A DNA stretch of 64,000 nt, taken from NCBI RefSeq assembly GCF_014649715.1, contig NZ_BMTO01000009.1, positions 62,001 to 126,000 of the forward strand, given 5' to 3'. Origin of the DNA: Streptomyces lateritius (GTDB lineage Bacteria > Actinomycetota > Actinomycetes > Streptomycetales > Streptomycetaceae). This document shows, piece by piece, positions 1 through 7,620 of this stretch. The notes under the pieces are model-generated. The model ran no database searches. It was not told where the DNA came from and saw only the letters and a program-made list of their open reading frames with translations. The position numbers and the translations under genes were made by a program. Within the stretch, counting starts at the first letter, position 1; every line of letters starts with the position of its first letter.

Positions 1-88
1 CTGCCTCGGGGCGGCCCCCGGTGCGCGTGCTTCGGTACGTGCGCCGGGGGCCGTTTCGCGTTGCACAGGGTGCTTCCGGCGGTCACAG

Positions 89-104
89 AGTGGTTGAGAC
101 CACT
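89..104. promoter_or_regulatory. DasR-type operator (dre) upstream of the sugar ABC operon
   Basis: The 16-bp near-palindrome AGTGGTTGAGACCACT closely matches the known DasR responsive element, ACTGGTCTAGACCACT and variants. It lies about 110 bp upstream of the solute-binding protein start. The genes that follow (sugar importer, N-acetylhexosaminidase) are typical DasR targets, so repression by the GntR-family regulator DasR, relieved by glucosamine-6-phosphate, is expected. DasR itself is not in the window. Confidence 0.8.
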
Positions 105-213
105 TGTCCGGGCGGTGGTCCGGGCCTAACCTCTCGCGTGTTGTGCAGCACGAAACGCCCGTTGCGCATGCTGCAACGAGCGGGCTGCAATGCCGATTGG
201 TGGGAGCCCCCGT

Positions 214-1521
214 ATGAAGCTTTCTGCCCGAATCGCCGCCCCGGTCACCGTCCTCGCGCTGGCAGGCCTCACCGCCACCGCCTGCGCCCCGCAGACTTCC
301 GACGGCAAGGCCGCGACGGACGAGAAGAGCGGCACCCTGCGCGTCTGGCTCTTCCAGGAGGTCAACAACGCCCCCAAGAAGCAGGTCGTCGACGCGGCGG
401 TCACCGACTTCGAGCAGCGGAACAAGGGGGCCGAGGTCGAGGTCGAGTACATCCCCGTCGACACCCGCGCCCAGCGCGTCAAGGCCGCCTTCAACGACCC
501 GAAGTCGGCGCCCGACCTCATCGAGTACGGCAACACCGACACCGCCGGCTATGTGAAGGACGGCGGCCTCGCCGACATCACCGCCGAGTTCGGCGCCTGG
601 GCCGACGCCGGGGACACCGACCCCACCGCCAAGTCCTCGGTCACCGTCGACGGCAGGATCTACGGCGCCCCGCTCTTCGTCGGCGTACGCGCCCTGTACT
701 ACCGCACCGACGTCTTCAGGGAACTCGGCCTGAGCGCCCCCAAGTCGCAGGACGAGCTGATCTCCACGGCCAAGAAGATCCGCAAGGCCAGGCCCGAGCT
801 GTACGGCATCGCCGTCGGCGGCGCGTACACCTACGGCGCGATGCCGTTCATCTGGGCCAACGGCGGCGAACTCGCGACGGAGGAAGGCGCGTCGTACAAG
901 GCCGCCGTCAACAGCGAGGCCGCCCGCAAGGGCATCGCCTCCTACACCTCGCTCTTCGGCGACGACAACTGCCCCGCCGCCAAGTGCGCGCAGATGGGCG
1001 GCAACGCCACCGTCACCGCCTTCGCCTCGGGCAAGGCCGCCATGGCGATCGGCGGTGACTTCAGCCACGCGGCGGTCGAGGCGGGCACGGTGAAGGGAAA
1101 GTACGCGGTGGTGCCGCTGCCGGGCGTGACACCGGGCTCGATCGCTCCGGCCTTCGCCGGCGGAAACAACCTGGGTGTGCTGAAGAGCAGTTCGCACCAC
1201 ACGCTCGCCGTCGACCTGATGAAGTCCCTCGCCGGCAAGAAGACGCAGGGTGAACTCTTCGATGCGATGGGCTTTCTGCCGACCTACACCGACGTACGGG
1301 CGCAGGCCGCACGGAAGGAGCCCTTCGTGAAGCCGTTCATCGACTCCCTCGACGCCGGCGCCGAGTTCGTCCCCACGTCCCCGGGCTGGGGTCAGATCGA
1401 CGCCTCGCTCGTGCTGCCGACGATGTTCCAGGAGGTCGTCAGCGGTCGGAAGGACGTGAAGACCGCCTCGGACGACGCCGCGAAGAAGATGGACGCGGCC
1501 TTCGCGGCCGCGAGCCGATGA
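214..1521 (+). CDS. Sugar ABC transporter solute-binding lipoprotein
   Basis: This is an extracellular solute-binding protein (family 1) that captures a sugar, probably N-acetylglucosamine or chitobiose-like, for the two permeases downstream. It begins MKLSARIAAP, with a hydrophobic signal and a lipobox-like LTATAC, so the mature protein should be a lipid-anchored Cys. The body has SBP_bac_1 character (LRVWLFQEVNN, AMAIGGDFSH). An upstream in-frame ATG at 190 would add eight residues before the signal; 214 fits a signal peptide better. Specificity is inferred from the upstream dre and the linked hexosaminidase, not from binding-site residues. Confidence 0.9.
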   Translation: MKLSARIAAPVTVLALAGLTATACAPQTSDGKAATDEKSGTLRVWLFQEVNNAPKKQVVDAAVTDFEQRNKGAEVEVEYIPVDTRAQRVKAAFNDPKSAPDLIEYGNTDTAGYVKDGGLADITAEFGAWADAGDTDPTAKSSVTVDGRIYGAPLFVGVRALYYRTDVFRELGLSAPKSQDELISTAKKIRKARPELYGIAVGGAYTYGAMPFIWANGGELATEEGASYKAAVNSEAARKGIASYTSLFGDDNCPAAKCAQMGGNATVTAFASGKAAMAIGGDFSHAAVEAGTVKGKYAVVPLPGVTPGSIAPAFAGGNNLGVLKSSSHHTLAVDLMKSLAGKKTQGELFDAMGFLPTYTDVRAQAARKEPFVKPFIDSLDAGAEFVPTSPGWGQIDASLVLPTMFQEVVSGRKDVKTASDDAAKKMDAAFAAASR

Positions 1522-1537
1522 CCACGGGCCGACGACG

Positions 1538-2596
1538 ATGACGGCTCCCAACGGTACGAGGCACGGCGGGGCGCCGAGCCGTGGCGCGGCGGGCGGTGGG
1601 GCGGCGGGCGGTGGGGCGGGCATCCCGGAAGTCCCCCGCCCCCGCAAGGGGCCCGCCCGGCCGGCCGCCCAGCAGGCGGCGCGGCCCCGCAAGGGCTCCG
1701 GGGACTCCGGGCGGCCCCGGGGCGGCTCTCCCTGGACGCCCTGGCTCTATCTCCTCCCCGCGCTCGTCGTCCTCGGCGGGCTCCTGATCTACCCCATCTA
1801 CCAACTCGGACTCATCTCCTTCCTGGAGTACACCCAGGCCCAGGTCAGCGGCGGTGAGCCCACCACCTTCCAGGGGTTCGGCAACTACACCGCCCTCTTC
1901 TCCGACCCCCAGTTCTGGCAGGTCCTCCTCGCCACCGTCCTCTTCGCCGCCGCCTGCGTCGTCACCACCCTGGCCGTGGGCTGCGCGCTCGCGGTCCTGC
2001 TGAGCCGCGTACGGGCTCTGCCCCGCCTCGCGCTCATGCTCGCCGCGCTCGGCGCCTGGGCCACCCCCGCCGTCACCGGCTCCACCGTCTGGGTCTTCCT
2101 CTTCGACCCGGACCACGGCCCCGTCAACCGGCTGCTCGGTCTTGGCGACTTCTCCTGGACGTACGGCCGCTACAGCGCCTTCGCGCTCGTCCTCTTCGAG
2201 GTCGTCTGGTGTTCGTTCCCGTTCGTGATGGTGACGGTGTACGCGGGCATCAAGGCCATCCCGGGCGAGGTCCTGGAGGCCGCCGCCCTCGACGGCGCCT
2301 CGCAGTGGCGGATCTGGCGCTCGGTCACGGCGCCGATGCTCCGGCCGATCCTGGTCGTCGTCACGATCCAGTCGATCATCTGGGACTTCAAGGTCTTCAC
2401 CCAGATCTACGTGATGACGGGCGGCGGCGGCATCGCCGGCCAGAACCTCGTCCTCAACGTGTACGCCTACCAGAAGGCGTTCGCCTCGTCGCAGTACAGC
2501 CTGGGCTCGGCCATCGGCGTGGTCATGCTGCTGATCCTGCTGGCGGTCACGCTGGTGTACCTCCGACTGCTGCGCCGCCAGGGAGAAGAACTGTGA
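1538..2596 (+). CDS. Sugar ABC transporter permease (MalF-like)
   Basis: Membrane subunit of a carbohydrate importer. A proline/glycine/arginine-rich cytoplasmic N-terminus of about 65 residues is followed by six predicted membrane helices starting at WLYLLPALVVLGGLLIYP. The permease EAA loop is visible as EAAALDGASQWRIWRSV. It starts 16 bp after the binding protein and 38 bp before the second permease, so the three are co-transcribed. No ATPase is encoded in the cluster; in Streptomyces such importers usually share the ATPase MsiK, which is family knowledge and not seen here. Confidence 0.92.
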   Translation: MTAPNGTRHGGAPSRGAAGGGAAGGGAGIPEVPRPRKGPARPAAQQAARPRKGSGDSGRPRGGSPWTPWLYLLPALVVLGGLLIYPIYQLGLISFLEYTQAQVSGGEPTTFQGFGNYTALFSDPQFWQVLLATVLFAAACVVTTLAVGCALAVLLSRVRALPRLALMLAALGAWATPAVTGSTVWVFLFDPDHGPVNRLLGLGDFSWTYGRYSAFALVLFEVVWCSFPFVMVTVYAGIKAIPGEVLEAAALDGASQWRIWRSVTAPMLRPILVVVTIQSIIWDFKVFTQIYVMTGGGGIAGQNLVLNVYAYQKAFASSQYSLGSAIGVVMLLILLAVTLVYLRLLRRQGEEL

Positions 2597-2633
2597 ACGG
2601 GGAACTCAGCCGCGAACCGAGTGGAGAAGGACT

Positions 2634-3482
2634 GTGAGCGCATTCCGCATCCGGCTGCCCCGCCGACCCGGACGGCTCGCCGCCGAGGCCGGCGCCCTCC
2701 TCGTCGCCCTCGTCGTCGCCTTCCCGCTCTACTGGATGGTCCTCTCGGCCTTCAAGCCGGCGGGCGAGGTCCAGTCGGCCCGCCCCCGGCCCTGGACGCT
2801 GTCCCCGTCCCTCGACTCCTTCCGCCGGGTCTTCGAGCAGCAGGAGTTCGGCCGGTACTTCCTCAACTCGCTGATCGTGGCGAGCGCGGTCGTCCTCGCC
2901 TCCGCGCTGATCGCCTTCCTGGCCGCGACGGCGGTCACCCGGTTCCGGTTCCGCTTCCGGACAACGCTGCTGATCATGTTTTTGGTCGCCCAGATGGTGC
3001 CGATCGAGGCCCTGACCATCCCGCTGTTCTTCCTGATGCGGGACTTCGGCCAGCTCAACACGCTGGGCTCGCTGATCCTCCCGCACATCGCCTTCTCCCT
3101 CCCGTTCGCCATCTGGATGCTGCGCGGATTCGTGAAGGCGGTCCCGGAGGCGCTGGAGGAGCAGGCCCAGATCGACGGCGCGAGCCGCACCCGGTTCCTG
3201 TGGCAGATCCTCTTCCCGCTGGTCTTCCCGGGGCTCGTCGCGACGAGCGTCTTCTCGTTCATCTCGACCTGGAACGACTTCCTCTTCGCGAAGTCCTTCC
3301 TCATCAGCGACGTCTCGCAGTCGACCCTCCCCATGGCTCTCCTGGTCTTCTTCAAGCCGGACGAGAACGACTGGGGAGGAATCATGGCGGGGTCCACCGT
3401 CATGACGATCCCGGTGCTCGTCTTCTTCGTACTCGTACAGCGCCGTCTGGTCTCGGGACTGGGCGGGGCGGTGAAGGACTGA
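2634..3482 (+). CDS. Sugar ABC transporter permease (MalG-like)
   Basis: Second membrane subunit of the importer, 282 residues with about six helices. The EAA-loop motif is EEQAQIDGASRTRFLWQI. The GTG start at 2634 is preceded by a GGAGAAGGA Shine-Dalgarno. It ends 4 bp before the hexosaminidase gene, indicating tight operon organisation. It should pair with the upstream MalF-like subunit and an external shared ATPase to bring amino sugars into the cell. Confidence 0.92.
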   Translation: MSAFRIRLPRRPGRLAAEAGALLVALVVAFPLYWMVLSAFKPAGEVQSARPRPWTLSPSLDSFRRVFEQQEFGRYFLNSLIVASAVVLASALIAFLAATAVTRFRFRFRTTLLIMFLVAQMVPIEALTIPLFFLMRDFGQLNTLGSLILPHIAFSLPFAIWMLRGFVKAVPEALEEQAQIDGASRTRFLWQILFPLVFPGLVATSVFSFISTWNDFLFAKSFLISDVSQSTLPMALLVFFKPDENDWGGIMAGSTVMTIPVLVFFVLVQRRLVSGLGGAVKD

Positions 3483-3486
3483 CGCG

Positions 3487-5190
3487 ATGTCCGAGACAGA
3501 CCTGATTCCCGGCCAGGACCTCATCCCCGCACCCCTGTCGGTCGAGCACCGGGGGAGCGCCCCCGGGTACGTCTCGCTCGACGAGCGGACGACCCTCGAC
3601 GCCGGCCCCGGCACCGAGTCCACAGCGCGCTGGCTGCGGACCACCCTGGGCGCCGCCACCGGGCTGCCCTTCGCCGACGGTGCCGGGCCGTGCGCGATCC
3701 GGCTGCGGATCAGCGAGGAGACGGCGCGCGAGCGCGGCCCCGAGGGGTACCGCCTCTCCGTCGACGACTCGACCGCCGACGGTTCGGTCGGCGGCGGTTC
3801 GGTCGGCGGCGCGGCCGTCGTCATCGAGGGCGGCGGTCCCGCCGGAGTCTTCTGGGGCGCCCAGACCCTCCGCCAGCTGCTCGGCCCCGAGGCGTACCGC
3901 AGGGCGCCCGTCCGGGAGGAGGCGTGGAGCCTCCCGCCGATCACGATCGAGGACGCCCCCCGCTTCGGCTGGCGGGGCCTCCTGCTGGACGTGGCACGGC
4001 ACTTCATGCCCAAGGACGACGTCCTGCGCTACCTCGACCTCCTCGCCGCGCACAAGCTCAACGTCTTCCACTTCCACCTCACCGACGACCAGGGCTGGCG
4101 CATCGAGATCAAGCGTCACCCGAGGCTCACCGAGGTCGGCGCCTGGCGGGCGCGGACCAAGTGGGGGCACCGGGCGTCGCCGCTGTGGAACGAGACACCG
4201 CACGGCGGGTACTACACCCAGGACGACATCCGCGAGATCGTCGCGTACGCCGCCGAGCGGCACATCACCGTCGTCCCCGAGATCGACGTCCCCGGCCACT
4301 CGCAGGCCGCCATCGCCGCGTATCCCGAACTCGGCAACACCGACGTCGTCGACACGAGCGCCCTCACGGTCTGGGACACCTGGGGCGTCAACCCGAACGT
4401 CCTCGCCCCCACCGACGCGGTCCTCCGCTTCTACGAGGGCGTCTTCGAGGAGGTCCTCGACCTCTTCCCGGCCGCCACCTCGCCGTTCGTCCATGTCGGC
4501 GGTGACGAGTGCCCCAAGGACCAGTGGAGGAGGTCCCCTACGGCCCAGGCCCGTATCGAGGAGCTTGGTCTCGCCGACGAGAACGAGTTGCAGTCGTGGT
4601 TCGTCCGCCACTTCGACCGCTGGCTCGCCGAGCGCGGACGCCGACTCATCGGCTGGGACGAGATCCTGGAGGGCGGCCTCGCGCCCGGCGCCGCCGTCTC
4701 CTCCTGGCGGGGCTACGCGGGCGGGGTCGCCGCCGCCGAGTCCGGACACGACGTCGTCATGTGCCCCGAACAGCACGTCTATCTGGACCACCGTCAGGCA
4801 CCGGGCGACGACGAGCCGATGCCCATCGGGTACGTACGGACCCTGGAGGACGTCTACCGCTTCGAGCCCGTGCCGCCGTCCCTGCCGCCCGAGGCGGCCA
4901 CCCGCGTCCTCGGCACCCAGGCCAACGTATGGACCGAGGTGATGGAGAACCGGGCCCGCGTCGACTACCAGGTCTTCCCGCGCCTCGCCGCCTTCGCCGA
5001 GGTCGCCTGGTCGGCCCTGCCGGCACCGGCCGAGCGGGACTTCGCCGATTTCGAGCGCCGCGTGACGGTCCACTACCGGCGCCTGGACGCCCTCGGCGTC
5101 GACCACCGGCCGCCCACCGGCCCGCGGCCCTGGCAGCGGCGCCCCGGGGTGGCCGGCCGCCCCATCGAGGGGGCGCCCCCGAACGTGTGA
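3487..5190 (+). CDS. Beta-N-acetylhexosaminidase, GH20, cytoplasmic
   Basis: This enzyme removes terminal N-acetylhexosamine from short chitooligosaccharides after import. The GH20 signature is clear: the region around GWRGLLLDVARHFMP, then FHFHLTDDQGWRIEI, and the catalytic Asp-Glu pair D340/E341 in HVGGDEC. The length of 567 residues is normal for the family. There is no signal peptide, so it is expected to act in the cytoplasm, as the last gene of the ABC operon. A small Ser/Gly repeat (DGSVGGGSVGG, about residues 98-108) sits in the N-terminal domain. It resembles S. coelicolor Hex2 by memory and context; that is not proven here. Confidence 0.92.
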   Translation: MSETDLIPGQDLIPAPLSVEHRGSAPGYVSLDERTTLDAGPGTESTARWLRTTLGAATGLPFADGAGPCAIRLRISEETARERGPEGYRLSVDDSTADGSVGGGSVGGAAVVIEGGGPAGVFWGAQTLRQLLGPEAYRRAPVREEAWSLPPITIEDAPRFGWRGLLLDVARHFMPKDDVLRYLDLLAAHKLNVFHFHLTDDQGWRIEIKRHPRLTEVGAWRARTKWGHRASPLWNETPHGGYYTQDDIREIVAYAAERHITVVPEIDVPGHSQAAIAAYPELGNTDVVDTSALTVWDTWGVNPNVLAPTDAVLRFYEGVFEEVLDLFPAATSPFVHVGGDECPKDQWRRSPTAQARIEELGLADENELQSWFVRHFDRWLAERGRRLIGWDEILEGGLAPGAAVSSWRGYAGGVAAAESGHDVVMCPEQHVYLDHRQAPGDDEPMPIGYVRTLEDVYRFEPVPPSLPPEAATRVLGTQANVWTEVMENRARVDYQVFPRLAAFAEVAWSALPAPAERDFADFERRVTVHYRRLDALGVDHRPPTGPRPWQRRPGVAGRPIEGAPPNV

Positions 5191-5428
5191 GACACCTCGC
5201 CCCCCGACGTCACCCAAGAGCGGCAAAACGGAAGTTACCGTCAGGGGTGGGGCGTCCGGGACGGAACCATCCTTCGTGGACCCTCGCGTCGGACGGCTCG
5301 GAAGATGTGCCAGAGTTGCCACGTCCGGGCTGTGAGCACGTACGGTACGGCCACACACGCTTGCCGGCGCAGGCGTGACAGCCGGGGACGGTCGGGGACC
5401 GCCGGGGACACCGGGAAGGGGCAGCGGG

Positions 5429-6304
5429 TTGACCACGCACGCACCACAGACGGCGCAGTCCGTGACGCTGCCCGCCTCGCTCGACGAGGCCGTGGCGGCG
5501 CTCACCGCCATGCCCGCCGCCGTACCGGTCGCGGGCGGCACCGACCTGATGGCGGCCGTCAACAAGGGCCACCTCCGGCCGGCCGGGCTCGTCGGCCTGG
5601 GCCGGATCAACGAGATCCGCGGCTGGCAGTACCAGGACGGCCACGCCCTGCTCGGCGCCGGCCTCACCCACTCCCGGATGGGCCGCCCCGACTTCGCCGC
5701 CCTCATCCCCGCCCTCGCCGCGGCCGCCCGCGCGGCCGGACCGCCGCAGATCCGCAACGCCGGCACCCTCGGCGGCAACATCGTCACCGCGGCCCCCACC
5801 GGCGACTCGCTGCCCGTCCTGGCCGCCCTGGAAGCCGACCTGGTGGTCATGGGCCCGCTCGGCACCCGCGAGATCCCCATCTCCCACCTGCTGGCGGGCC
5901 GCGACCTGCTGGCCCCCGGCGAACTGGTCGCCTTCGTCCGCGTACCCCTGCTGCACGCCCCCCAGGTCTTCCTCAAGGCCACGGGCCGTACGGGCCCGGC
6001 CCGCGCCACCGCCTCGGTCGCCGTCGTCCTCGACCCGGCCCGGCGCGGGGTGCGCTGCGCGGTCGGCGCGATCGCCCCGATGCCGCTGCGCCCGCTGGAG
6101 GCGGAGCACTGGATCGCCTCGCTGGTGGACTGGGACGCGGAGCGCGGACTGGCCCCGGAGGCGCTGACGGCCTTCGGTGAGTACGTGGCCGCCGCCTGCA
6201 TCCCGGACCCGCCGGGCGACGAGCAGCTGCCCCCGGCCGTACTGCACCTGCGGCGCACGGTCGCCGCGCTGGCTCGACGGGCACTGGGGAGGGCGCTGTC
6301 GTGA
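5429..6304 (+). CDS. Molybdenum hydroxylase FAD-binding subunit (CoxM/XdhB-like)
   Basis: The medium subunit of a xanthine/CO dehydrogenase family enzyme carries FAD between the iron-sulfur and molybdenum subunits. The FAD-binding signatures AGGTDLMA near the N-terminus and RNAGTLGGNIVTAAPTGD in the middle are intact. The start is taken as TTG at 5429, because GGAAGGGG lies about 9 bp upstream and the protein then begins LTTHAPQTAQ. Upstream extensions are low-complexity. The stop overlaps the next gene's GTG by 4 bp (GTGA), so the three subunit genes are translationally coupled. Confidence 0.88.
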   Translation: MTTHAPQTAQSVTLPASLDEAVAALTAMPAAVPVAGGTDLMAAVNKGHLRPAGLVGLGRINEIRGWQYQDGHALLGAGLTHSRMGRPDFAALIPALAAAARAAGPPQIRNAGTLGGNIVTAAPTGDSLPVLAALEADLVVMGPLGTREIPISHLLAGRDLLAPGELVAFVRVPLLHAPQVFLKATGRTGPARATASVAVVLDPARRGVRCAVGAIAPMPLRPLEAEHWIASLVDWDAERGLAPEALTAFGEYVAAACIPDPPGDEQLPPAVLHLRRTVAALARRALGRALS

Positions 6305-7620
6305 GCAACGAACACCACGGCCATGGCCATGAGCACGACCCTGAGCACGGCCAGGGGGGCGGCTGGCAGCCGATCCCGCAGAGCGAGGGGTACGACGGCG
6401 ACGCCACCGCCTTCGTCCAGCTGCCGCCGGAGTTCATGCTCGACGGCGTCCCGCTGGAGGCGCCCGGCCACGGCTACGTACCACCGATGATCACCCCGCT
6501 GACGCCCGTGGTGGCGACGGACCCGGGGGCGACGGGCTCGTGGGTGGTGCAGCTGCCGACGGCGGCGGAGGCGACCGAGCCGCACGACACTGATCCGCAC
6601 GGGGTGGACCCGCACGCGACGGGTCAGTGGAGCTTCCCGGAGGCCGAGGCGGCCGCCGCGTCGGGGGCGGCCACGGGCCAGTGGGAGATTCCGGTCGTTT
6701 CCGATGCGGTGGACTTCCCGGATGAATCGGGCGAGTACACGGCGTCGATGTTGGCGCAGTACGCGAGCAGCGCCCCGGCGACCCTGCCGGGGGGCGCGCC
6801 GGCGCCGTGGGCGGTACAGGAGCCGGAGCCCGAGCCGGAGGCGCCTGTCGACGAGCCGGTTTCGGCAGCGGCACCGGATCTCCCACCGGGACCGGAACTC
6901 GAAGCGGCACCCGTACCGGAACCGGAACCCGCGGCGGCGCCCGAGCCCCAGCCCGCGCCCGATTCCGTGCCCGCGCCCGCGCCCGAACCGGCGGCCGTGC
7001 CCGAACCGGCGGCCGTGCCGGTCTCCACGGGCAACAGCGCGGACAGCGACGAGCACCCGCACACCTCGTACGTCCTGCGGGTGAACGGCGCCGACCGCCC
7101 CGTCACCGACTCCTGGATCGGCGAGTCGCTGCTCTACGTCCTGCGCGAGCGGCTCGGTCTGGCCGGCGCCAAGGACGGCTGCTCGCAGGGCGAGTGCGGC
7201 GCGTGCAACGTCCAGGTCGACGGCCGGCTGGTCGCCTCCTGCCTCGTGCCCGCGGCGACCGCCGCCGGGAGCGAGGTGCGGACGGTCGAGGGCCTCGCGT
7301 CCGACGGTGAGCCGTCGGACGTGCAGCGCGCCCTCGCCCGGTGCGGCGCGGTCCAGTGCGGATTCTGCGTCCCGGGCATGGCCATGACCGTGCACGACCT
7401 GCTCGAGGGCAACCACGCCCCGACCGAGCTGGAGGCCCGCCAGGCCCTCTGCGGCAACCTCTGCCGGTGCTCCGGCTACCGCGGTGTGCTCGACGCCGTA
7501 CGCGAGGTCGTCGCCGAACGAGAGGCGAGCGCGGCGGCGACCGCCGCGGCGAACGAGGCCGCGGACGAGGCCCCCATCCCGCACCAGATCCCCCACCCGC
7601 ACGACGGAGGCATGGCGTGA
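6301..7620 (+). CDS. Molybdenum hydroxylase 2Fe-2S subunit with long disordered N-terminal extension
   Basis: Small electron-transfer subunit with two [2Fe-2S] clusters. The plant-type cluster motif is CSQGECGAC followed by a distal Cys, and the second cluster is CGFC...CRC. The conserved part (about residues 256-425) is the usual CoxS/XdhC size. About 250 residues precede it, which is unusual: a His-rich start (HHGHGHEHDPEH), three copies of an ATGxW motif and a long Pro/Glu/Ala tract. The GTG start overlaps the preceding stop. The extension has high G+C like its neighbours and no frameshift, so it looks like a genuine fusion. Its role is unknown. Confidence 0.88.
   Translation: MSNEHHGHGHEHDPEHGQGGGWQPIPQSEGYDGDATAFVQLPPEFMLDGVPLEAPGHGYVPPMITPLTPVVATDPGATGSWVVQLPTAAEATEPHDTDPHGVDPHATGQWSFPEAEAAAASGAATGQWEIPVVSDAVDFPDESGEYTASMLAQYASSAPATLPGGAPAPWAVQEPEPEPEAPVDEPVSAAAPDLPPGPELEAAPVPEPEPAAAPEPQPAPDSVPAPAPEPAAVPEPAAVPVSTGNSADSDEHPHTSYVLRVNGADRPVTDSWIGESLLYVLRERLGLAGAKDGCSQGECGACNVQVDGRLVASCLVPAATAAGSEVRTVEGLASDGEPSDVQRALARCGAVQCGFCVPGMAMTVHDLLEGNHAPTELEARQALCGNLCRCSGYRGVLDAVREVVAEREASAAATAAANEAADEAPIPHQIPHPHDGGMA

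Noticed and set aside
3400-7602. A 1,400-residue open frame on the minus strand over the hexosaminidase and dehydrogenase genes
   Set aside because: It is the usual high-G+C antisense shadow. The plus-strand genes have clear family motifs, and the antisense product is low-complexity Arg/Gly/Ala.
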